DNA from: Streptomyces sp. NBC_01428 | Lineage (GTDB): Bacteria > Actinomycetota > Actinomycetes > Streptomycetales > Streptomycetaceae | Reading direction: 5' to 3' | Length of the DNA: 64,000 nucleotides | NCBI RefSeq assembly: GCF_036231965.1 | Contig: NZ_CP109499.1 | Coordinates: 8,680,001-8,744,000, forward strand | Shown: piece after piece, positions 49,217 to 57,671 of the stretch | Position numbering within the stretch: the first letter of the stretch is position 1 | How the letters are laid out: each line of letters opens with the position of its first letter | Program-made: the position numbers and the translations under genes | The notes under the pieces: model-generated | Database searches by the model: none | What the model was told of the DNA's origin: nothing | Seen by the model: only the letters and a program-made list of their open reading frames with translations

Positions 49217-49267
49217 AATTCATTGGAACTCCCCATGACTTCCGGTATCGTTGGGGACTCCAATGAA
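49217..49267. promoter_or_regulatory. Promoter overlapped by MarR operator
   Basis: TTGGAA (49223-49228), 17-bp spacer and TATCGT (49246-49251) form a good promoter reading right. An inverted repeat, 49219-49234 with 49253-49267 (one-base indel), brackets the -35 and the start region. The inner TTGGGGACTCCAA (49251-49263) is itself an imperfect palindrome. A MarR dimer pair bound here would block RNA polymerase. Confidence 0.7.
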
Positions 49268-49284
49268 TGGAGAGGGGGGTTCTG

Positions 49285-50241
49285 GTGCTGCGGATTCGCC
49301 ACCAGGTCGACGGTCGGCTCGCCGCGTTGGTCGCCGAAGAGGTCGGCCGTCCCGAACCGGGAACCGGGGAAGTGCTGATCCGGACCCGGGCCGTCGGCGT
49401 GACCCTGCCCGCCGTGCGCAAGCTCCGGGACGCCGAAGAGCCGGTCGCCCTCGGAGGCGAGGTCGCCGGGGAGATCACCGCGCTCGGTCACGGGGTCACT
49501 TCCTTCGCCGTCGGAGACCGCGTCACCGGACTGTGCTTCGCCGACGCCTACGCCGAGTTCGCGGTGCTGAACACCGCGATGGTCTCCCGGATCCCGGACG
49601 GCGTCGGTGCCGTCGAGGCCGTCGCGCTGGTCCGCAGCGGGATGGTGGCGCGCGGCGCCTACGAGGCTGCGCACGTGCGGCCCGGAGAGTCGGTCCTGGT
49701 GACGGCGGCTGCCAGTGGGGTGGGCGTGCTCGCTGTCCAGTACGCCAAGGCCGGCGCGGCCGGACGCGTCGTGGCCGCCGTCAGCAGCGCCGACAAGGCC
49801 GACTTCCTGAGGGACTTGGGCGCCGACGAGGTCGTTCTGTACGGGGACTCCGACTGGGGTGGCCCGTACGACGTGATCCTCGACGGAGTCGGCGGCGACC
49901 TTCTCGGCCCTGCTGTGCGGGCGCTCGCGACGGGCGGGCGGCTGGTGGCCTTCAGCTCCGGCGGGGGCACGGTGGACGCCTACGAACTCCTTGTCCGTGG
50001 CGCTTCGGTGATCGGTTTCCAGATGCGTGCCATCGCCGTCGGCAGGCCCGGACTGTACGACCGACGGCTCCGCGAACAGTGGCGGCTCTACGAAGCGGGC
50101 GCCCTGCGTGTCGCCGTGCACGAGGAGATCCCCCTCGCCGAGGCCGCCCGGGCGCACGCCCTCGTCGAACAGCGCCGCAACCTCGGCAAGGTGGTCCTCG
50201 TGCCGCCCCACCGGCCCACGGGGTCGTCGCTCGCGACGTGA
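49285..50241 (+). CDS. Quinone oxidoreductase-like MDR enzyme
   Basis: 318 aa. GroES-like N-terminal half, Rossmann half with VLVTAAASGVGVLAVQYAKAG (about residues 138-158). No zinc Cys. NADPH-dependent reduction of quinones or enals is expected. Start taken as GTG at 49285, with AGAGGGGGG six bp upstream; an in-frame ATG at 49267 falls inside the operator and has no ribosome site. Regulated by the divergent MarR gene (see operator). Confidence 0.87.
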   Translation: MLRIRHQVDGRLAALVAEEVGRPEPGTGEVLIRTRAVGVTLPAVRKLRDAEEPVALGGEVAGEITALGHGVTSFAVGDRVTGLCFADAYAEFAVLNTAMVSRIPDGVGAVEAVALVRSGMVARGAYEAAHVRPGESVLVTAAASGVGVLAVQYAKAGAAGRVVAAVSSADKADFLRDLGADEVVLYGDSDWGGPYDVILDGVGGDLLGPAVRALATGGRLVAFSSGGGTVDAYELLVRGASVIGFQMRAIAVGRPGLYDRRLREQWRLYEAGALRVAVHEEIPLAEAARAHALVEQRRNLGKVVLVPPHRPTGSSLAT

Positions 50242-50301
50242 CCGCGCGCCCCGTCGACGCGGTCTGCCCGCGGGCCGTGGCCTCTCGGCTGAACCGTGCG
50301 G

Positions 50302-51396
50302 TCAGCTCGTCTTCAGGACGGCGATGGCGGCGATGTCGTCGTTGAGATTGTTGCCGCTGTGCTTGAGCAGGGCCCGATGGAGGCCGTTGAGGGGCGACCG
50401 CGCAGGAGCGGTCATCTGGTCCTGCGCCCAGGCCAGGAGAGGGAAGAACGCGCCCGCCGCGTCGCGGGTCTCGCTCACGCCGTCGGTGTAGAAAAGCAGT
50501 TGGTCGCCGGGCCGGAAGTCGAACCGGCTGGGGCGGCACGTGGTGGTGAGCAGGCCGCCGAGGTTGAGGGGCGGGGCGGGATCCCCTGTCGGGAGGAAGG
50601 CGACGGCACCCTGTCTGTCGAGAAGGGGTGGTGGGTGCCCGCAGCTGAGGATGGTGGCGGTGTTCCCCTGGCGGGGGATCTCCGCGAGGACGGCGGTGGC
50701 GAAGAGCTCCGCTGGATCTCCCTGGGCCAGAGAGGCCGCGTCGTCACGCAGCAGGGTGGCTTCGAGGCGTTCGGCGAGCCGGGCGAGATCCGTGCTCTCG
50801 TAGGCCGCCTCCCGGAACGAGCCGAGGATGGCTCCGGCCACGGCCAGGGCGGGAAGCCCCTTTCCTCGGACATCTCCGAGGATCAGGCGGATGCCGAATC
50901 GGGTGTCGGCCACGGCGTAGAAGTCACCGCCCACGCGCGCGTGGGGTGTGGCGGTCAGATACAGGCTCTCGATCTTCAGGGGTCCGAGACGCCGGGGGAC
51001 GGGGCGGAGGAGAACCTGCTGCGTGGCGTCCGCCACGGTTCTGACCTCGGTGAGCGTGGCCTCGCGCTGCAGGCGCACGTGACTCGCGTAGGCGGCGGTC
51101 AGGGCGACCGCGCCGATGGCTCCGGCGGTGAACATGACCGAATGGTCCGCCGAGAGCAGGGAGTGGACGGTGACCCCGAGCAGACAGACCAGTCCGAGGA
51201 CCAGGGTCGGCCCGACCGGCCACAGCGCCGCCGCGAGGGCGGGTGCCGTCGGGAGCAGCTGCGTGACGGGTACCCCGGGCGGAGTCAGCAGGGCGAGGGC
51301 ACCGAGGAGAACGGTCAGGAGCAGCGGCGAGACCAGCACGGGCTCCTTGCGCGCGCGGCTCAATAAACGACTGGCACCGGAACCGATAGCTCTCAT
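50302..51396 (-). CDS. Membrane-anchored SpoIIE/RsbU-type phosphatase
   Basis: 364 aa. Residues about 15-110 hold four membrane segments (LLLTVLLGALALLTPPGV; LAAALWPVGPTLVLGLVCLLGV; VMFTAGAIGAVALTAAYASHV), then a SpoIIE/PP2C phosphatase (about residues 130-360) with metal-site Asp residues in RVGGDFYAVADT, LGDVRGKGLPALA and NLNDDIAAIAVL. No cytoplasmic sensor domain. The ATG at 51396 has no ribosome site; AATATA (minus-strand TATATT) at 51405-51410, 8 nt upstream, suggests a leaderless promoter. A second SpoIIE phosphatase after the one at 9202. Confidence 0.87.
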   Translation of the reverse strand: MRAIGSGASRLLSRARKEPVLVSPLLLTVLLGALALLTPPGVPVTQLLPTAPALAAALWPVGPTLVLGLVCLLGVTVHSLLSADHSVMFTAGAIGAVALTAAYASHVRLQREATLTEVRTVADATQQVLLRPVPRRLGPLKIESLYLTATPHARVGGDFYAVADTRFGIRLILGDVRGKGLPALAVAGAILGSFREAAYESTDLARLAERLEATLLRDDAASLAQGDPAELFATAVLAEIPRQGNTATILSCGHPPPLLDRQGAVAFLPTGDPAPPLNLGGLLTTTCRPSRFDFRPGDQLLFYTDGVSETRDAAGAFFPLLAWAQDQMTAPARSPLNGLHRALLKHSGNNLNDDIAAIAVLKTS

Positions 51397-51717
51397 AACG
51401 GGTAAATATAGACAGGCGCATGCGCCTCTCCTCGTCTCTCGGGCACCGGCCGCACCGGCGCCCGTGCGCCCGCTCGGCCGTGCTGTCCGCGGGAGCCTGG
51501 CCCCGTCGGCGGCCAAGAAGACTGTGGAGACGGTCCCGCACCTGACCCGCGCGCGGCTCCCCTGAGACGCGTCGCCAGGTGCGCGTCGTGCACCTCCCGC
51601 CGTTCGTCCGTTCAAGTGCCGTTCAGCGCACAACCATCGGCCGTTTCCGGGTGTCTCAGAGGTGAATCACCACCGCGCGCACGCGTCTCGATGTCGCTCG
51701 CGCTTCAAGGAGGAACC
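51397..51717. other. Divergent promoter region, no gene seen
   Basis: About 320 bp between the divergent phosphatase and FG-GAP genes. It contains the phosphatase -10-like TATATT (minus strand, 51405-51410) and an AAGGAGGAA ribosome site at 51707-51715 for the FG-GAP gene. The promoter of the FG-GAP gene is not evident. Open frames running through it look like shadows. Confidence 0.45.
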
Positions 51718-53193
51718 GTGGGCATCCGCCGACCCGCCATATCGACCGCCGTGGCCGCCGCCCTGATCGGGTCGTTCAGCGTCCCGATCGTCGCGGGCAC
51801 CGCGTCCGCGGAGGACCGTGCCACCACCGTGCGCGAGGACTTCGACGGCGACGGCTACCAGGACGTCGCCGTCGCGGCGCCCGGCGCGAAGGTCGGTGGC
51901 CATACATGGGCCGGCTACATCACGATCAGCTACGGCTCGGCGAAGGGCCTCGACCCCGCGCGCACCACGGTCATCCATCAGGACACCCCCGGCGTGCCCG
52001 GTGACTCCGGCGACAACGAGGTCTTCGGCTACGCGATGATCCCTCGCGACCTGGACGGTGACGGCCTGACCGATCTGGCCGTCGTCACCCGCGACTACCA
52101 GCCGGAGACCAACGTCAGCGGATCCGTGATCGTCCTGTGGGGCCGCAGGACCGGCATCTCCGGCGAGGGCGCGGTCCGCGTCAGCGCACCGGCCAACGCC
52201 CAGGTCGGCGATGACATCACCGCGGGCGACTTCGACGGCGACGGGCACGTCGACCTGTTCATGGGCAACAGCGAAGACGCGTACGACTTCCACGACGCGC
52301 TCTACGGTCCGCTCGGCCGCGACGGCGCTCCGGCCCGTGAGCAGCGCCTGCAGGTGTACAGCACGGACAACACCATCGACTCCACCGCCACGGGCGACTT
52401 CAACGGCGACGGCATCGAGGACCTCGCGACCTTCTACGTCTACGAGAACCACGCCGAGGGCGGCAAGCTCTGGCTCGGCACCAAGGACGGCCTGTCGACG
52501 GTCCCGCAGCGGCTGACCTCCTCGTCCAGCACCGCGGTCGCCGACTTCGACCAGGACGGCTACGCCGACCTCGCCACCCGGGTCTTCCTCAACGGCGACA
52601 CCGAGAACGTGGAAGACCCCGGCACCGTCAAGATCTACTACGGCTCATCTGCCGGCCCCAGCCAGACCCGGACGAAGACGATCACGCAGGACACGGCGGG
52701 CGTGCCCGGGGTGAGTGAGAAGAGCGACCAGTTCGGTGGACGGCTCAGCGCGGGCGACGTGAACGGTGACGGATACCCCGATCTGGCCGTCGGGGTCCCC
52801 GGCGAGGCGATCGGCACGAAGAAGAAGGCGGGCGCCGTGGTGTTGCTCAAGGGAGGCAGGAGCGGGCTCACCGGGACGGGCGCGCAGGCCTTCCATCAGG
52901 ACACGACGGGCGTGCCCGGCGTCGCCGAGGCCGGTGACGCGTTCGGTGGTTCGACCCGGCTGCTCGACGTGACGGGCGACGGCAAGGCCGACCTGATCGC
53001 GGGCGCGCCGGGGGAGGACCTCGGGACCGTCGTGAACGGCGGCGCGATATGGCTGCTGCGCGGCGCCGCCTCCGGTCTGACGGCCTCGAAGTCGGTCGCG
53101 GAGAACCCGACGGACATCGGCGCACCGGCGACGAGGGCGTTGTTCGGTCTGAACCTGAGCGGCGACAACGGCCCCGGAACGGTGATCCCCTAA
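51718..53193 (+). CDS. Secreted FG-GAP beta-propeller protein
   Basis: 491 aa. Sec signal peptide (residues 1-32, cleavage near TASA-ED). Seven FG-GAP-type Ca2+ loops of pattern DxDGDGxxDLA follow at near-regular spacing, in order: DFDGDGYQDVAVAAPG, DLDGDGLTDLAVV, DFDGDGHVDLFMG, DFNGDGIEDLATF, DFDQDGYADLATR, DVNGDGYPDLAVGVPGE, DVTGDGKADLIAGAPGE. Seven units would close a seven-bladed propeller. An extracellular integrin-alpha-like protein; ligand unknown. GTG at 51718 with AAGGAGGAA. It overlaps the convergent TetR gene by 4 bp. Confidence 0.87.
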   Translation: MGIRRPAISTAVAAALIGSFSVPIVAGTASAEDRATTVREDFDGDGYQDVAVAAPGAKVGGHTWAGYITISYGSAKGLDPARTTVIHQDTPGVPGDSGDNEVFGYAMIPRDLDGDGLTDLAVVTRDYQPETNVSGSVIVLWGRRTGISGEGAVRVSAPANAQVGDDITAGDFDGDGHVDLFMGNSEDAYDFHDALYGPLGRDGAPAREQRLQVYSTDNTIDSTATGDFNGDGIEDLATFYVYENHAEGGKLWLGTKDGLSTVPQRLTSSSSTAVADFDQDGYADLATRVFLNGDTENVEDPGTVKIYYGSSAGPSQTRTKTITQDTAGVPGVSEKSDQFGGRLSAGDVNGDGYPDLAVGVPGEAIGTKKKAGAVVLLKGGRSGLTGTGAQAFHQDTTGVPGVAEAGDAFGGSTRLLDVTGDGKADLIAGAPGEDLGTVVNGGAIWLLRGAASGLTASKSVAENPTDIGAPATRALFGLNLSGDNGPGTVIP

Positions 53194-53774
53194 CCCCGGG
53201 ACGCCATCCCCACGGAACCGGCGCTCCTGGCGTTCGTCAGGAGCGCCTTCGCGACGAGATCGAAGAGGTGATCGGCGCGCGGCGCGAGCGAGGGCTGGTC
53301 GCCGAGCCAGGCGAGCGCGGCCACGAGCGCGAACAAGTCGGTGCCGTCGACGTCGGTCCGCGCCGCGCCCGCCTCCTGCGCGCGGGTGAGGAGCCGCGCT
53401 CCGGCTGCCCGCAGGGTGACGCACGACGCGTGGAGTGCGGACTCGGTGTCCTCGATGGCGGCCGCCATCAGCACGGTCACGCCCCGGTACTCGGTCGTCC
53501 ACGCCACGCAGTCACGGAGCCACGCGACGAGAGCGTCCGCGGGCGAACTCGACGTCTCGAGTTCGCCCGCTTTTGCTGTCAGCTCGTCGAAGCTCGTGTG
53601 GAGCAGTGCCTCGAGCAGTGCCTCACGGGTCGGATAGTGCCGTAGCAGCGTCGCGAGCCCGACGCCGGCCCGCCGTGCGATGTCGCGCATCGACGCGTCG
53701 ACGCCCTGCTCGGCGATGACGGCGCCCGCTACGGCGAGCAGGTGATCGCGGTTCTTCCTGGCGTCGGCCCGCAT
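53190..53774 (-). CDS. TetR-family repressor
   Basis: 194 aa. TetR HTH about residues 10-55: LLAVAGAVIAEQGVDASMRDIARRAGVGLATLLRHYPTREALLEALL. C-terminal ligand domain with no recognised family. ATG at 53774 with GGAGGA three to eight bp upstream. Divergent from the MDR oxidoreductase gene at 53886 and separated from it by an elaborate operator (53789-53853). The stop overlaps the FG-GAP stop. Confidence 0.88.
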   Translation of the reverse strand: MRADARKNRDHLLAVAGAVIAEQGVDASMRDIARRAGVGLATLLRHYPTREALLEALLHTSFDELTAKAGELETSSSPADALVAWLRDCVAWTTEYRGVTVLMAAAIEDTESALHASCVTLRAAGARLLTRAQEAGAARTDVDGTDLFALVAALAWLGDQPSLAPRADHLFDLVAKALLTNARSAGSVGMASRG

Positions 53775-53788
53775 CTGTCCTCCTTGAC

Positions 53789-53853
53789 TATCCGGATCGG
53801 TGGTCCATATATTCGGACCAGTGGTCCATTTATGTGGATCGCCGATCCGGATA
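53789..53853. promoter_or_regulatory. TetR operator array with nested palindromes
   Basis: Outer perfect 12-bp inverted repeat (53789-53800 with 53842-53853). Inside it, TGGTCC-8-GGACCA (53801-53820) is a perfect 6-bp inverted repeat, and GGTCCA with TGGATC (53823-53840) is a near repeat; GTGGTCCATNTAT appears twice as a direct repeat 20 bp apart. Between the divergent TetR and reductase genes; two or more TetR dimers could bind in tandem, with the outer arms as a further site. Confidence 0.75.
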
Positions 53854-53885
53854 AGTCTATCCCCCGACTCGGGCAGGAGAGAAAG

Positions 53886-54896
53886 ATGGCGGCACGCACG
53901 ATGAGGGCGGTCCGGCTCCACGAGCACGGCGGTCCGGAGGTCCTGCGGTACGAGCAGGTGCCCGTTCCCGAGCCGGCGCCCGGTGAGGTGCTCGTCCGCG
54001 TCCGCGCGGCCGGCGTCAATCCTCCGGACTGGTACCTGCGGGGCGGGATGACCACGATGCCCGGCGAGACGGAGTCGACTGTCGGCCTCCCGGTGATTCC
54101 GGGAACCGACGTGTCGGGTGTCGTCGAGGCGGTCGCCCCGGATGTGGAGAGCTTCTCGGTCGGCGACGAGGTCTTCGGACTCCTCCGGTTCCCCAGCTTC
54201 GACGGCAGGGCCTACGCCGAGTACGTGGCCGCGCCGGCGTCTGACCTCGCCGTCAAGCCCGCGGGCATCGACCACGTGCACGCGGCCGGGGCGCCCATGG
54301 CGGGGCTGACGGCGTGGCAGTTCCTGATCGAGGCCGGGCACGACCACCCCTCGCCCTTCCAGGAGGCGCGGCATCGTCCGACGACGCTCGACGCGGACAC
54401 GACGGTCCTCGTCAACGGCGCCGCGGGCGGCGTGGGCCACTTCGCGCTCCAACTGGCGAAGTGGAAGGGCGCCCACGTCATCGCCGTGGCATCGGGCACG
54501 CACGAGTCCTTCCTGAGGGAGCTCGGCGCCGACCGCTTCATCGACTACACCAGGAGTCGCCCCGAGGAACTCGTCCACGACATCGACCTGGTACTCGACA
54601 CCGTCGGTGGCCCCGGCAGCAGGCGCTTCCTGCGTACGCTCAAGCGCGGCGGCGCGCAGTTCGCGGTGCTCCCCGGGGAGTTCGACGAGGACGAGACCAC
54701 GAAGCTGGGCGTCACCGTCTCGAGCGCCCAGGTCCGCTCCAGCGGCGCACAACTCGCCGAACTGGCGGCCCTCCTCGAAACCGGCACGGTCCGCGTCGCG
54801 ATCGACAGCACCTTCGACCTCGCGGACGCCCGAGCGGCCCACGAACGCGCCGCCCGGGGACACATCCGGGGCAAAATCGTGCTCGAAGTCGCCTAG
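53886..54896 (+). CDS. NADP-dependent MDR oxidoreductase, TetR-controlled
   Basis: 336 aa. GroES-like half with GVNPPDWYLRGG, Rossmann half with VLVNGAAGGVGHFALQLAKWKG (about residues 174-195). Zinc-free. The enzyme is a quinone or enone reductase of the MDR superfamily; an Asp/Glu-rich ESFLRELGADRF strand follows. ATG at 53886 with AGGAGAG. The divergent TetR gene and operator array make it a self-contained inducible unit. Confidence 0.87.
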   Translation: MAARTMRAVRLHEHGGPEVLRYEQVPVPEPAPGEVLVRVRAAGVNPPDWYLRGGMTTMPGETESTVGLPVIPGTDVSGVVEAVAPDVESFSVGDEVFGLLRFPSFDGRAYAEYVAAPASDLAVKPAGIDHVHAAGAPMAGLTAWQFLIEAGHDHPSPFQEARHRPTTLDADTTVLVNGAAGGVGHFALQLAKWKGAHVIAVASGTHESFLRELGADRFIDYTRSRPEELVHDIDLVLDTVGGPGSRRFLRTLKRGGAQFAVLPGEFDEDETTKLGVTVSSAQVRSSGAQLAELAALLETGTVRVAIDSTFDLADARAAHERAARGHIRGKIVLEVA

Positions 54897-55045
54897 AGCG
54901 GTGCCGTTCCCGACGGGCTGCCCCCGTCCTCACGGAACGCGAGGCAACGGCAGCCGTCATGCTGGGATCACCCGATCCCGCGACGTGGGCTCACGGGGGA
55001 TCGGCTTCCGGCTCCCGACGCGGCCGTGAGGACGGATGCTCGGAC

Positions 55046-55288
55046 TCAGGTCCCGAAGGACCCGGAGTTCTGATGCGTGGTGTTCGCACCGCCCAGCGCT
55101 CGTGCGAGCTCATGTCCGGCAGCCCCGCGCTCCAGGGCCCCGCGCTCTCCTGTCCCGCCCCTGCGCCGCAGCACGAGAAGGCATCCCGTGATCGCTCCGG
55201 CGAACACGGCGGCCAAGGCGACAATGACGCCCACGCGTCCCCCGTTCGTGCGGCGGAACCGTCCTGAGACCCCGCTTGAACTGCGCAT
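55046..55288 (-). CDS. Possible small membrane protein
   Basis: 80 aa. A basic start (SGRFRRTNGG), one strong hydrophobic helix RVGVIVALAAVFAGAITGCLLVLRRR (about residues 18-43) and a hydrophilic tail. Positive flanks suggest a single-pass orientation. No ribosome site before the ATG at 55288, and coding bias is not decisive. It could be a real small gene in the 600-bp gap (54897-55497); the rest of that gap shows nothing I can name. Confidence 0.35.
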   Translation of the reverse strand: MRSSSGVSGRFRRTNGGRVGVIVALAAVFAGAITGCLLVLRRRGGTGERGALERGAAGHELARALGGANTTHQNSGSFGT

Positions 55289-55497
55289 TCTGCGTGATGG
55301 GCGGCGCGGGCGCGATGCTGGTTCGTCTCGACGCGCTCGGCGTCACGATCGCTGTGGCCCGGTCCTCCCGGAAGCGTCTCTCCCGGCAGTTTCCCGGGTC
55401 GCCGTCGCCGGTGGACGAAGAGACCGTCTGCGCAAGGGTGTTGGGAGGACGGCCCGGGGCTGGTGAGCGGTTGCGGCGAAGGCGTTGTCAGTGGCGG

Positions 55498-55507
55498 GTG
55501 GCACCAT
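55498..55507 (+). promoter_or_regulatory. Candidate -10 of a leaderless promoter
   Basis: GTGGCACCAT ends 7 nt before the ATG at 55515, which has no ribosome site. One base different from the box at 11322-11331, same distance. Confidence 0.45.
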
Positions 55508-55514
55508 CCGGGCC

Positions 55515-57404
55515 ATGGGTGATGAGTCTTTCGACTGGTCCGGGTTCCTCGGGCGATGGCAGCAGGAGTGGGTGCCGGGCGAAGCCGCGGACGGGGACGA
55601 GGAGCAGACCGCCGCCTCGCTCGGGAGCCCGGGGGCCGACGAGACGGCGATCGCCGCGGTCGAGGAGCGGCTGGGGCGACGGCTGCCGCCTTCGTACCGG
55701 GAGTTCCTCGCCGTCAGCGACGGCTGGCACGTGGACCAGATGGCCGGGGTCTACCAGCTCGGCGGCGCCGCGGACATCGACTGGTTCGGTGATCCGCACG
55801 ACCTGACCTCCGTGTACGAGGAGTTCCTGGGCGACGAGCCGCGACAGGAGGACGTCCTGCTGGCCGGGATGTGGCGACGGGCGCTGCGGCTGGAGACGGA
55901 CTCCGACATGTCCCATGCGCTGCTCGACCCCGGCGACTGCGACCAGGACGGCGAATGGGCGCTCTACCTCTACAAGGGCTGGGGCGGTGAACTACCCGAC
56001 CGTTACCCCTCATTCCGGGCGTACATGGAAGCCATGTACCGCGGCTTCCACTCGGCCCGGGTGGAGCGGGCCGACTTCGTGAACGCGACCACCCGTGCCC
56101 AGGACGCACAGGTGGAGGCCGCGCGTCTCATGGTCCTGCGTGGACGTCATAAGGACGCGATGCCTCTCCTCGAGGAGGCGTTCTCCTTCGGGCGACCCCG
56201 GAGCGCCACGCTGCTGAACCAGATTCGGCATCTGCTGAATCCACGCGAACGCCGGGACTACGGCTTCTTGGCGGCCGACCGGCGCTACCTCGCCGAGGTT
56301 CTCCTCGTGGAAGCCATGGCGCCGGCGAGGGGCGAATGGCGGCTGGGCGGAGATGACCACTGGCTCGGGATGATGAGTGCCCGTGGGGTCGACCGGACCA
56401 CCGCCGAGGCGCTGCTGAGCGCGGTGCGGAGCGGTACCCATCACTACGCACCTTCCGGACCGTGGGGTCGGGCCGTGACCGAGGCCCGGGAATCAGCCCG
56501 CTGGGGTGCCACCGACGCGGCGTGGCGGGTCCTGCGGGACGCGCTCCCGCTGTGGGAGGCTCCCGGTCCCTTGCTGATCGCCCCGATCGGTCTGCTCGCG
56601 GACTCCGTCCTGGGACCCCTGATCACTCCGGAGCGAGGACGCGAGATCCTCGCGACACCACGGGCGGGGGAGACGGGTGCCGTCCCCGAGCCGGTGCCCG
56701 ATCTCGATCCGCCGGGGCTGTCGTGGTTGGCGGAACCTGCGGTGAGCGGGAGTCCGCTCGACGGCTATCGCTGTGTGTGGGTCGAGGGGATCGCACCGGA
56801 CCGGCTTCCCGGACTGATAGGGGAGGAGGGCTCCGTTCTGAGCACCTCGACGGATCGACGTGACGTGTCCTGGCGGGCCCCCCGGCCCCGTGAGCGGGAC
56901 GACCTGGAATTCTGGGAGGACCGGGCCGAGGTGGCCGTCGGCCGCTGCGCCGAAGGCTGGGCGTTCGCCTTCGACGGTCACCCCGGCCACCTGAACAAAC
57001 TGTTCCGTTCGCCGGCCGAGGCAGCGTCTTCGTCCGGCCGCGCGGTGGTGGTGTGGCGCGAGCCGAGACGCTCGACCGCCGGTGACCACCCGGCCGCCCT
57101 TCACTTGTCCGTGGCGGAGCAGGGGCACGAGCTCTACGCGTTCACCCTGCGGGGCTCGGAGATCCAGTTCTCCGGCGCACTGCCCGAGGGACTCGACCCC
57201 GCGCGGCTGTTCCGCCCGGAGGACACGGAGACGGACAGAGAAGTGCGTGTGCTGGAGGCGCTGCACACCGAACTCGGGCTCTCCCTCCCCTGCTTCGCCC
57301 TGACCCGAGGCAGCCTCCACAGCTTCACCACGCGGTCGTGGACCCGGGCGCCCCGGGCGGGTGAGACGTTCGCCTATGCCCGCCTCGTGCAGCGTGGCGT
57401 CTGA
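55515..57404 (+). CDS. Large SMI1/KNR4-domain protein
   Basis: 629 aa. Residues about 35-185 are an SMI1/KNR4 (SUKH-type) domain: EERLGRRLPPSYREFLAVSDGW, then GGAADIDWFG and the tail DGEWALYLYKGWGGELPDRYPSFRAYMEAMY. Residues about 200-630 are unclassified, with two repeat-like helical stretches and a Pro-rich link at about 380-400. SUKH domains are often immunity proteins in toxin systems, but long ones also occur as cytoplasmic proteins of unknown role. No toxin gene is adjacent. ATG at 55515. Confidence 0.82.
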   Translation: MGDESFDWSGFLGRWQQEWVPGEAADGDEEQTAASLGSPGADETAIAAVEERLGRRLPPSYREFLAVSDGWHVDQMAGVYQLGGAADIDWFGDPHDLTSVYEEFLGDEPRQEDVLLAGMWRRALRLETDSDMSHALLDPGDCDQDGEWALYLYKGWGGELPDRYPSFRAYMEAMYRGFHSARVERADFVNATTRAQDAQVEAARLMVLRGRHKDAMPLLEEAFSFGRPRSATLLNQIRHLLNPRERRDYGFLAADRRYLAEVLLVEAMAPARGEWRLGGDDHWLGMMSARGVDRTTAEALLSAVRSGTHHYAPSGPWGRAVTEARESARWGATDAAWRVLRDALPLWEAPGPLLIAPIGLLADSVLGPLITPERGREILATPRAGETGAVPEPVPDLDPPGLSWLAEPAVSGSPLDGYRCVWVEGIAPDRLPGLIGEEGSVLSTSTDRRDVSWRAPRPRERDDLEFWEDRAEVAVGRCAEGWAFAFDGHPGHLNKLFRSPAEAASSSGRAVVVWREPRRSTAGDHPAALHLSVAEQGHELYAFTLRGSEIQFSGALPEGLDPARLFRPEDTETDREVRVLEALHTELGLSLPCFALTRGSLHSFTTRSWTRAPRAGETFAYARLVQRGV

Positions 57405-57671
57405 GTCGACGTCGGGCTGAACCCGCCGTGGTGGATGGAGCCGTCAGGCAGCGGCGCCCCGTCGGCGGCCCCCTGACGGCTCCCCTTCCTGCTGAGCAGG
57501 ACCCCGGCACGCGTGACCTCCTCCTGGGCGCGTCGCCGTCATCAACATCAGAGCTAGCTCAAGTCCGTTGTGCGCCGGTGTTCCGGGCGGGCAGAGTGCT
57601 TTCCACTCAGCGACCCGTGATCCACACGGGGGCCATACCGCTGCAGCCGTACGTCGACCGGGGGGCCGAGT

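Noticed and set aside
55515..57404. Toxin-immunity locus based on the SMI1/KNR4 domain
   Set aside because: No toxin-like C-terminal domain, secretion gene or polymorphic cassette was found beside it; the domain alone is not enough.
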